A DNA stretch of 29,108 nt, from the NCBI GenBank assembly GCA_009869945.1, contig WIXG01000649.1:1-29108 (forward strand). The letters run 5' to 3'. Origin of the DNA: Mesaphorura yosii. Lineage: Eukaryota > Arthropoda > Collembola > Poduromorpha > Tullbergiidae. Positions 10,701 to 21,600 of the stretch are shown here, in pieces. Position 1 is the first letter of the stretch. Each line of letters begins with the position of its first letter. The notes under the pieces were generated by a model. It saw nothing but the letters and a program-made list of their open reading frames with translations, was not told the DNA's origin and did not search any database. The position numbers and the translations under genes were made by a program.

Positions 10701-12306
10701 ATAAGACTTCACCTTTATTATTTTGAATTTTCTCTGCGTGGAATCTTTTTATGAAACACCGGCTCGTTTTATTAGCCGCATCGCACCAGTTTGATCCGCT
10801 TTCTTTCGCGGCGTTGGGCCACTTTCATTTCCAAGCGTCATCCCGCGTCGTGCCTGACTGAAAAGTATGTGACCATGTTGATTGTCGTTTTCGATTCCCC
10901 AGAAAAGCTGTAACTGAAAAGGTCGTTAACGTTAAAGAGTTATTGAGGCAAAGGTAATACGATTGGAAGCTGGGGTAGAATAAAAAGGAGAAATGAAGCA
11001 AGATACATGCAAGAATGAAGAAAACAACAAATACAAAATCTAAAGCTCGTCACCTCCCGAAGCGTGGAATGAAGCATAAACGTTTGTAAAGAAGCGAGCG
11101 TTGAGAAGAGGATAAGAAATGATTTGACTTGACTTCGTTGCACTGCATTGCTGCCGAGCATTTTCAGCAATGCTTTGATTTGACTTTACTGATGACGATG
11201 ACAAAGTTCAACCTGAAATGAAAACATTACAACAACATTACAATTTCATTCATGCAGCGACCGAACGTGTACATAGAAAGGAAATCTACGCGTAAGCAAA
11301 GAGATTTAACGTTAAACTAATGTGTAATGTGTAGAATAATAATGAATCAAAACACGTACGAGCGAACATGACACGCTGAGCTGGCTGCTGGCTGGGGCCA
11401 CGTCCACATTAAACTGTAAACAAAAACAAGATGAGACCAGTGCAGGAGGTTATTGGTACTTGGCTGGCTTGGCTTGGCCGGCGATGTCGAAGCTGCATCT
11501 CTTCTGCATTGCGTTCTGCGTATCGGCCCCGTCCCGTTTGTAGCTACGCACTTTGGGGGTTGTCGCCACGCTCCGCTGGGTAGAAAACTGATTGGCCATT
11601 AGCCATTACATTCACAAATTGATGAACATTGTTATTGCTAAATTGTATTGCTATTTTCGTGTACCCGACCCAGGCAGGCCAGAAGCCACATTCAGATTCA
11701 GGAAATTAAGCGCAGCGAAGAAAGTTTCCTGCCACAAACCGCCTACGTGAAAACTTTCGCCATTCGCTAGCGTGTGTCAGTGGCGTGGTGCGCTGCTTGG
11801 AGAAAGGAAACTCATTAAAGCACACATCAACGAGACAATAATGGACTAAATGAGAAACATAAATAATTAAAGTGGTTTGCCAGCAATTAATTATTATTGC
11901 CTGCCTGCTGTCGGGGCTAATGCAGGAAGTTGGAAGTGGAAGCCAAGAGGGGTTCGTCAGTCGTCAGGTCGGTCGATGAGTCGGAGTAACCTCTTTAAAG
12001 CCCAAGCACCAATTTGTCGAAGTAAATAAAAAAATTAGCTCTTATAGATAGCGCACTGATTCACTCGAGAATTGACCACAACAAGCAAGCAAGAAGCAAG
12101 CAAAAGCACCAAGCACTGATAAAGCAATTGAATTGATAGCTCGGCCGAGTTGTTAGTTGTTAAATGCTGGAGTTGTTTTTCTTCTTCGTGTTCGTTCGCG
12201 TAGCGCAGGCATTTAGCTTGTCGTTAGCGTAGCGGACGTTATTGGCTGGTTAGAACCGCGCTCGCTGATTCGTCGAGCCGCTGAGCCCGAGCGTAGTTAG
12301 TTTAGT
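7789..12306 (+). other. NFAT: Large intron of the distal NFAT isoform, upstream of the proximal promoter
   Basis: 4.5 kb without convincing exons. Short open frames (for example 8226-8507, 9849-10140) have no motif or splice support. It holds simple-sequence patches (AGAGCAGAGCAG near 8311, AAGCAAGCAAGAAGCAAGC near 12082) and two TTAACGTTAA palindromes (10926-10935, 11306-11315). It may contain enhancers. Confidence 0.5.
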
Positions 12307-12368
12307 TATAAGCCGCGATCACTCGCGTTCTTCCTCAGTCTTATGTAAGACCTTGTGCAGTAAAGTCA
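12307..12368 (+). promoter_or_regulatory. NFAT: Core promoter of the proximal NFAT isoform (TATA, Inr, DPE)
   Basis: TATAAG at 12307-12312, initiator TCAGT at 12335-12339 with +1 A at 12337, and AGTCA at 12364-12368, which matches the DPE consensus RGWYV and starts exactly at +28. The TATA element starts at -30. All three elements sit at canonical arthropod spacing and lie 363 bases upstream of the ATG at 12700. Confidence 0.6.
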
Positions 12369-12699
12369 AGCGTTCATGATCAGTCGTGTTTCGTGTTTCT
12401 GTGTCTGGAACCGCATTCCGTAACGCATCTCAGCCTTCTCAGCAGTGGGTTAGCGGTACTTTAAATAAATACAAATACACAATAGACGAGTAGTGACAGT
12501 GACACGAGTAGTAATTATTGAACAAATGCAGAATTGAAAGACAGAAACCGTAAAACTGTGAACGACAGTGTTGAATTTTCCAATTAAATACTAAATTAAA
12601 TTAGTTTTAAATTACAAAGTGAAAGGAATCTTTTAATGTGGTACGGCGCTGCGAGCGGGCGCGGGTGACAATTTTCCAGGAGAGTCCAACAGTAATAAC
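12337..12699 (+). other. NFAT: 5' UTR of the proximal NFAT isoform with upstream ORFs
   Basis: 363-nt leader if transcription starts at 12337. It contains ATG-TAA (12343-12348), a 15-codon uORF (12376-12423), a 3-codon uORF (12526-12537) and a 10-codon uORF (12636-12668). The main frame has a TAA at 12634-12636 and no ATG between that stop and 12700, which supports 12700 as the start. Confidence 0.55.
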
Positions 12700-15600
12700 A
12701 TGAAACAGCGTCGAGTCTCATACGCTCGCTTACAACGAATTCAGCAGCAGCATCAGCAACTCATGGTGCCTCCCAACCACCATTTTTACGACGCCGAGTG
12801 GAGTCAGAGTCAGAGCCAAATGTCGTGCCCGCAGGGTTACATGTCCGAGCACAGTAACGGCAACAGCAACAGTGCAGCAGGCAATTATTTCGGCAAGTGG
12901 GGCGGCAACGCCAACGCCTACCACCACTCGTCCACCACCCAGCAGATGCAGAGATTCGGGCGACCTTCAGGTTGGCTTCGCATTCGAGTTCGAATTTTGG
13001 CAAATTTGCCCTTCAGCGTTTACTTTGGCGATAATGTGACGCAGAGCGAGCATGATGTTCTTAGAGATTCTATTTTGGTCAAACTTGCACAATAGTCGAA
13101 AGTCCTAAGATCACATGCGAGAAGCGTGCGAGTGCGAGCTATTTTTCGACATTCGACCCGGTTTTATATTTTGTTCGTTTTTTCTTGTTTTCGGTTGCGA
13201 TTCTTCAATGTCAAATTCGTGCCTCACGTCACAGGGCAATTTGAGACGGGCTGAAGCGCAGGTCAAGGCATGATGACAAAAGATTAGGCAAACGCGCATC
13301 CAAAGCAAAGCGAAGCGAGAGTCCAGCATTAGCGTAATCGTAATTGTAATAATATTCATCTGCGATGCGATTACGATTCATCAGCCAAAGTTCGATTTCG
13401 GTACAGCGATCGCTGGCGCTGAACGTTTATCTTCCTTCCATGCCATGTCGCAATCTCCGCGTTCGCTGTCCGCGTCGATGAACCGTGTGCTACCACAACA
13501 GGCCATATGTAGCCGTAGTCCAGTCCAGTTCTAGTCTAGTCCAGTTCCAGTCCAGGCCACTCCCATAAGCCACTTTGATTTAATTGGTTCTAAGTTCTTA
13601 GTTCTTGGTCGTAGCCTTTCTTGGCCTTGTCCGCGTAATTTTTATCGCTCAGGCCAAGTACTTGTGCAGCGTGCAAAAGTTCTTCGTGCAGGCAGGCAGT
13701 CGACTTTGCTATCTGCTATCTGCTTACGCATACAAATACCAGCAGCAGCGAGGGAACAGTGTACAGGCAGGCAAAATGACGACGACGACGATGGCAGGCA
13801 AGCTTTAATGGCATAGTTAACATTTACGATAACAACTGCTCGTATTTGCGTGCCGTACCAGCGTACGATACGATACGTGATTTAAAGTTGACTCTGCTAA
13901 TTCCGCATTGACTTGTGACTGACGACTGACTTCATGTACGTTTACGTTATGGCCATGAAGTTTTGATCTCTGCCTGCTGTTTCTGGTTTTGTTCTGGTTC
14001 AGTTTATGCCTTGCCTGCTGGGGCATCGAGAGATTAGGCTAACAAGGCATTTGCCGATTTGTAGATCAACAGATCATTTGTAGATCACGGCCATTGGCCA
14101 TGGAGTCTGGCCTGGCTGGGCCTGAAACTGGAACAAGCAGAAGTAGTAACAGTCTAACAGTCAGCCGTCAGTTTGTTTTTAGCAGATTAGAAATTTAAAA
14201 GCAGTGGCAGTGCCTCTGTGACGTTGAGACACACGTGACGCGTTAATCTAGAATCTAGTTTGAATCAGTGCGTTCCATTCCATTCCACCCTGCCTCCTGC
14301 CTCCTGCCTACTCGTAAACTAAAAGCTAGCAACAGTAAACTTGAGCTCTATTTTTACTACGCTGCGTATGTAAATAGTAAATCGCAAATATGCGAGAACG
14401 AAAAATATTTATATTTACATTTCTCGGCATTCTTTTGTGATTTCAGGCAAAGGACGCTTCGGCAAACGACCGCCAGCGCCCTCCGACCCGTCCTCCAAGT
14501 CGAACCGCTCCTCGAGCGACAACTCGAATGACTCGGGCATCGGCTACGACTCAAACTCCGAATCCCAATTTTGGTTGAGTTCTGACGACTCTCGATCGCT
14601 TGGAGCAAAGTCCAGCGCCGCAGCTGCAGCGACTTCTCTGCTCTCAGCCTCCGGATTTCCAGTCATCATGCCAAGCTTCCAGGCAGTCTCGCATCTCGGC
14701 GGTGGCGGCGGGGCGACAGCGGCTGATGTGAACGTAAGTGAGAATTGCGAATTAATTTTCTAGCGTACAGCGCAGTATGATTTTCACTTTCCTTAATTAA
14801 TTAACGAGTAACGAGTTCATAAGTTGATTGCCGTTCGAGCACGGGAGAAAAGCCGGCTTTTGGAAGCTTTCGCGAGAAGTTGCGAATTGCGAGTAGCGAA
14901 TTTATTGCATGCATGCCTGCGGAGATCAGTATCTCAGTTCTTTCATTTCTCGCGACAGCGGCTTGGCCGCTCGGCTCTGATGGAGCCGGCGAGATTCGCC
15001 TGGTTCAGACCGGTTTTTGTTTTTCACCGTGGTTCGTTCATATTTTCATGCAGTAGGGAAATCGGTCTATCAATCTATTTTTGTATGTAGCGCAATGCAG
15101 AGCGCGTTAAGTCAAAGAAGTTTCTTTCTGCTTCTACTCTGCTGCCAGTGTCAGTGTGATGTTTACAAATCATTAAACCATCACCATGGCATTGTCATTT
15201 AATTTCCTACGCGGCGCGGCACGCGCACGCACCTGAACTTGTGTACAAACTTTCTCACAACGCGTCGGAGCGTCGATTTATTAAAGCGAGGCAAGAAAGG
15301 CAAGACAGGCAAGAAATGCCGGCAAAGGAACCAATAGGCAACCAGGCTCAATTTGTTCTTACGTTCTTGGTAATCAGGCGTGGCTGTGGCTTGGGTGACG
15401 AATCGCTGCGCAGCGTCGGTCGATGATTTCTTAATAAATAGAGCAGCACAGCGCAGAGATTAACGTTAAGTTCAGGCTGAGGTCGCCCGGTCACGAGTCA
15501 CGAGTTCACCGCGTGTCAGCGTGCGCTGCGTACCTCGCAACTTGCTGGAGTTAAAGAGTTCAACTGTTTCTGTTTCTGGCGTGTTTCTTCTGGAGAGCGA

Positions 15601-18600
15601 TTAACGAGTAGCTGCTGGCTGACGAAAAAGCTGACGCTGCCGAGTATGACGAGAACGAGAGATAATAATTATGATTATGATTATGCTTATGATAGCAGTG
15701 CAAAACAGGAACTACAAACTACGAGCTATTCATAATTCTAATTCTTGTTCCATGCTGATGCTGATCTTCTCAAGCTTCTATGATGACTTTGATCTCTGCT
15801 CTGATCGTCTTCGGGGTGATCCGAGACGACGACGGCTTCTTTCACCTGCACGCATGCTGGAATCACTTCGCTGCACTGGAAGGTTGACCTCTTTTGAGTT
15901 TTGAGTCATTTGAGCCTTGGTTTTGAGCAAATGCAAAGGCAGGCAACGGGATTTAAATAACTGTTGACAGGTTTATTTTTGGTTGACAATGAGTTCAAAG
16001 GACAGGATAAAAGGGTCTTTGAGTCTTGAGGCTTTGATGTGGTCCACTTCAAGAAAGAAAGCCTTGATTGTGCCTTGTATGCTATGCTGATTCCGTCTTG
16101 AGACTTGTATTGCGGCTTGGTTTCGCGTTCTTGGCTCTTGGGTGCAACAAGGCTTTAACATTAACTTTAATGATCTTGGCCGAGTCGAGTTGAGTCGGAG
16201 TCGAAGTCGAACTTTAATCTTCTTTGTTATTAGTTATTTGTTTTCCAACAAATCATCTCAGCCTGTGGAATTTTTTAGAAACCACTCATTGAATTTTAAT
16301 TTACATTCTGAGTCGAGCAGACTGTGCGTTTGCTCCGAGCGCCGTGCGACTTCGACTTCGTTTCAATTTAGTTAATGAACATGGAACTTGGAACATGAAG
16401 ATTACCTGTACTGCCTGGCTGGCTGACTTCTTTTTAGCATCAAGCTAAAGCTAATTAACGATTAACGAGAGCGAGTGCGCGTACGAGCACGTAATTTATG
16501 CCTATGCCGTTTCTGTTTCTGTTCCGTGCATGTTACAATTCCTTGGCGTTCTACGAAGTCGAACTCGAAAGAAGTTCAGTTCGCTTCGGTTTCAGTTGTT
16601 AAAACAGCGTGCAACAGGCAGCGTATTTAAGCCAGACCTTACTTTAGTATTTATGACCGTACGCCGATTAACGTTAACGTAGTACGATATTGGTGCTATT
16701 ATTAAGGTCGGCCGTGTGGTATTTGCGTGGATGTAAATATGTACAAAATGTAAACTCGTCACAGCAGCATAGCAGCAGACACGTACTGGAATTAAGCGCC
16801 GTATCTTTCGTGATGTCGCGTGGACAATTGAGAAGTTAGTTAACTGAATACATGAGCACTTGAATTACATTCATTTCTAATTTGCTTGTCTCAAGGCGTG
16901 CAAGACGAAGGCGACTTGTTGACGAATGTCGAGTTGAGTATCGAGTTTGTTAATTTATAAGCCGAGGCAAGCAACCAGAAGCGGTACGGCCACGTGAATG
17001 GAGCGTGGACATGAACGCAGGCCTGAAGCCTGACCTATCTACATATGCTTTTATTCATTGAAACATGAAGCCAGTGGCAGTGACTGCAAATCGTTAGAGT
17101 TAACGCTCGCTCCCCTCTAATTAACTAATTCATAATTGCTGTCTTGTCTTGGCACTCGGTACCTGGCAGCTTGGAAGCCTGGAATTGCCTTGGCTTGGCT
17201 CTTGGCTGATGCAATGGCTCGAAACTGACGAATTGGGCGATAGCTGAGCCGAATCGGTTAATTGTGCGAATGCGAATACTGAATGGTGAATTCCGACGAA
17301 TTCTTCTCTTCGGTGTAACTGCGAGCTGCGTTGGGACCTTATCGACGTCATGCAAAAAGGATTGGATTTCATCATTCGGTCTTAATTAGGCTCGAGCTGA
17401 AAAGTGGCCATATGGAACAAATTATAAATTCTGTAATATGCCCCGGCTATGCGGAAAATGCTGATTTCCTTTGGGCTGCGTTTGCGTGATTTGCAATTTG
17501 CTGTCGACTGTTCCGTTTCCGGCCGGCCGGCTCATTCCAAAATGCCCACGATGACATTAAATTCTCTTTTGTGGCCCACGTCCTTGAGCAGTTGCGACCT
17601 GTTCCATAAATAACGTGTACGCGAACGCACGAACGTCTCTCTGCAAATAAACAACTCAATAATTCATGAATTGAATACGATTTGAAGTGTGTGGCCCATC
17701 GCACCGCCGTTTTGTGAGCTTTTGCTTTTGCCTTTTATGAATTTGCACTTGAAACATGCACGAAAGGATAACGACAACGACAGGTCGGCCGATTAATTCT
17801 CCGGCATCACGCTTCATCCATTATGCAAAAAGGATTACTCTTTGCCATTTCGTGATTGGCTCTCGCAAATTGTAAACATCATAAATATTGTGTCTGCTTC
17901 AACGCGCGGCAGATTCGCCAATCGCGGTTTTTGCACGGGAAAAGGGCCACAAACTTTTGAGACGGCCTGAATTGTTAATAATGGGATCATAAAACCATAC
18001 TCGGCCTGGTGTGGCCTTGCCACACCACGGCACGGCATAAAAGACGTCATGCTTCGTGCAATTGGCAATGGCAATGAAAGAAAGTTCATCCGAGCCGCCG
18101 GCCCGGCCGTAAATGTAATTACAAAATACTCGCATGTTTCCTGTCTTGCGGAGAGACTTATTGCTTTTCTTCGCTGGTAGGCCGGCCGGCCCGCGGTTTG
18201 ACATGTTTTTCTCTTTCTCATCACTAATTCACTATCTCGTAGGGCAGAAGATTCACACATTCACATTTTGCGAAAACATGTTGCATATCCGTGTCCGTGA
18301 ATTCGTACCTGCCTGGCTGGCTGGCAGGTTGGCATTTTGGCGGATTGGACGGTCAGTTGTAGCGGCCTTCTGACATGTCGCAATCGAGTAGGCCAGTGTT
18401 ACAAACAAAAAATCGATCGTCATGCATGAAAACAATTTTTTCCCACAGTATTGCTGCTGCTACTACTCAATATGATTGAATAACACGCTACACGTTGATT
18501 TTTGCTTGTCTTGCTTGTCTTTCTGCATGATCAATTCAATTCGCGAATTCGCCATTGAGTTGGCTAATTGCAGAGTCACTCATTTTGGATGGACGGACGG

Positions 18601-21600
18601 ACGCGGGCTCTCAAGAATTAATTTGCATTGACGTAACGGCAACGCGAATTCGCGATTCTGCCTTCCGATTGGTTTTCGCAAGAAAATTGCAGTCTCGGGC
18701 GGCTAATTTATCATTTACGCACAAATTCGCAAATCGCAAAGTAGCTGCTCTTAATTGAAATTTGCACTGGGTGCCTGCTAATTTGATCCACGGACGCCGA
18801 ATACCACAGGGCCGGGCGTCAGCGTCGACGTGCAAAAAGTATGCAAAATTCCGGCTTCTTGAGAAAGCATTACGAAATTGGGCATGAGTGGGCGGATTGC
18901 TGAAATTGCTGTACTTGTGCTTGTATTTTAATTGCAATCAAGTTAAAAGCGAAGGCTTATTATTTATTTACGTTCTGCTGCTGGAAAATCCAGATACAGA
19001 AAACTGCTGAATGCGAACAAACGCTGTAAGTTCGCGGTTCGCACAAGTTTACTTCATTCAAGTTCCAGCAGTTCCAGTTCCCAGACCTTGACCATGAGTG
19101 AATGCGAATAAAAAGTGGCCGATCGAGCGAGCTGGCAAAGTGAACGAGCCATGTAAGCGTAAAACGCAGAACACTGAACGCACGTTGAGGTATTCAAGTT
19201 TCAGTGGCAGTCGCAGTGAGCATTGATTTGCCGTTTTGGTTTTGCTGCTGTTTTGAAGGTCAAATTCAAACCGCTGAAGAGCAAACGCTTCAAGCGCAGC
19301 GCAGTTCTGAATGAATTATTCATGGGATTATTTATTTGCGTGATGTTCGCTGTTTGCCACTTTGCCATTTGTTGGAATTATCAAGCCAAGCCAAGCATTG
19401 ACATTTAATTAGCGCTAAACACAAAGCAATAAAATGAATAATTCGCAGTTTGCGTCCGTGAGAGTGCAAAGTGCAAAAAGTGAGGCAGGCTCGGTATTTC
19501 GTTGACTTTGGCTTTGCCTTTGTGAGTATCGTGAGCAAAGCATAAGCATCTGCTGATTTGGCATTCATATTCATGAATCTGTGATCTGCATTAATTAGTC
19601 GTCCCTTCGCTGAAGATGAACAATTGGCAGCTCAGCTTGGTATTTGGCATCAGATTGCGTTTAGCGTTAGCTGTTAGCGTCAGCATAAATTGCGATTTGG
19701 GCTTGCAATAAATTCTCGATTAACTGAGCGCAGGTTGAGCAAGACAAAAACCAAAGCTGTTGTGGGCCAAATTGGAGCCGCAAGGTTAATAAAAGTTGAC
19801 GATTATGACTTGTTTACAACTTACAAGGAATTTATCGCTAATCGCTTCTCGCGATTCGATCTCAAGGCTTGACTGCCTTTGCCTATGAATTCACGTTCAC
19901 GAATCGCTTGGCGTTGGTTTGTTGTTGCACTGCTGGCTACTGCGGTTTAAGGTTTAATGGTGCCATTAATTGAGCAACTGCGATTGAGGATTGAGCCATG
20001 GTCGCCGCTATAAAAGAAACTTCCTGCTTTGCACGACACTCCTTCGTGATCTACATACGTTCTTTTGACCACCGTGTCTTCAGTGGTTTGGTTTTGGATG
20101 GCGAAAGATAAAGACGCCCGAGACTCCAGACACGAATAACGCGGCGCAGCGCGCAAATTGAATGCTGACCCGCTTAATTTGTGGATTGCAAATTGCGGAT
20201 GCGGAAGAAAGGCGCGACGCGACGCCCGAATGCGGAAATATTTCAATTGTTGCTTCATGTCGTTTTTTTCTTGCATTTTAGAAATTCGTCGGGAAGAAGC
20301 TGGAAGACAGCTTGCACCAGCTGCAACCGAAGCTCGAACAAGCTTCGTTCTCTGAAGATTCGTAAGTCGTTATCTTATCTTCACTCGATTTGCTGGCCCG
20401 CTCTTCGGAGTCTCTGTACTTCATCAACTCTGCAACCGAAACCAATTTCTGAATGTTTTGCCTTTTGCTTCACAAATTGCAATCAGTCTCTCATTTGTGC
20501 TTTCTTATCATCTCTTCTATCCAGGCCACATAAAGCGGCTCCGCACCTCCAGCCCGCTTCGTCTAGGGTAATCAATCTCAATTTCTTTGCTGTACAGGGC
20601 AACGAGCGACATGTTCTTCAAGAAGGTCGACGGGCTCACGCCTGATCAGGCGCTGAATTTCATGCCACAAATTAAGAACGCTCCAATCTCGTCGATTCCC
20701 GTCAAGCGCCCTCGGTTCAGCTTCCAGAATCAGAACAAAGGCACCAGCAATGGCCTGAAGCTTAAGAATCAGAACCAGAATCAGAATGGAGGGCTTGGGC
20801 GCACAACGATTGGAAAGCGGTTCCCGATGGAGGCCGCTCCTTCGCTCTCCACTCAACTCTCGACTACTTCACAGGACGGCACGGTCCAACTGCAGATTTT
20901 GACCGAGCCGGAAGAGCAGCATCGGTGAGAAAAGTTCAAAACTCCCGCCTTTTGTCCATCAGCGTCTTCTGACTCGTTAAGTCTCATTTTTTCAGTGCTC
21001 GTTATCAAACGGAGGGCTCCCGAGGCGCCATCAAGGACCGCAAGGGAAATGGCTTCCCCTCCGTGAAACTCATTGGCTACAACAAACCAGCGACGCTACA
21101 AATCTTCATCGGCACTGACCAGGGCAAAGTTAGCCCGCACATGTTCTACCAAGTGTGCAAAGTCACGGGCAAGTCCTCGACTCCATGCATTGAGAAGAAG
21201 CTGGAAGGCACCATTGTTATTGAAATCGACTTTGAGCCATCAAAGGATATGATAATCAGGTACAGCACGGCACGGGGATGACGCACAGCAGTTTCATTAA
21301 CAAAAACAGCAAATCATGCATCAAATTCATGATTTTACGTTTGATTTTGCATTTTACGCTTGTTTTGCAGCTGCGACTGTGTTGGCATCCTGAAAGAACG
21401 AAATGTGGATGTCGAGCAAAGATTTCCGTTCCATCATGCCGCGGCGAGTCGTAAGAAGTCGACGAAATGCAGGCTGATATTCAGAACAACAATAATCAAC
21501 AATGATGGCATGGAGGAGACCCTCCAGGCGACTTCTCTCCCGATCGTATGCAGTAAGTGACAAGAAGAAAAGATAAACAAGGAAAGTCTTGAGCGAAGGG

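Larger units (their letters stand above)
14734..20281 (+). other. NFAT: NFAT intron 2, 5.5 kb, candidate regulatory DNA
   Basis: Joins exon 2 to exon 3 in phase 0. No reading frame in it shows family motifs together with splice sites. The minus-strand frame at 17835-18260 is long (141 codons) but featureless. It contains two TTAACGTTAA palindromes (15460-15469, 16668-16677), GGCCGGCCGG patches (17521-17530, 18181-18190), repeated words (17344-17836) and a perfect hairpin (18007-18027). The region 17.3-18.9 kb, rich in recurrent TGCAAAAAG-type words, looks like a cis-regulatory module. Confidence 0.5.

Noticed and set aside
14668..14685. PVIMPS in exon 2 of NFAT as a calcineurin docking site (PxIxIT)
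   Set aside because: Only the P and first I positions fit; the second I and the T are missing. NFAT5-like proteins lack this site, so it is not called.
15764..15886. Small frame MMTLISALIVFGVIR in intron 2 as a micropeptide
   Set aside because: Short, hydrophobic by chance, no start context or conservation evidence.
17404..17420. GGCCATATGG as a CArG (SRF) box
   Set aside because: Only four A/T bases between CC and GG; the CArG box needs six.
17835..18260. 141-codon minus-strand frame in intron 2
   Set aside because: No family motif, no splice sites, and another open frame overlaps it; likely chance in GC-richer intron DNA.
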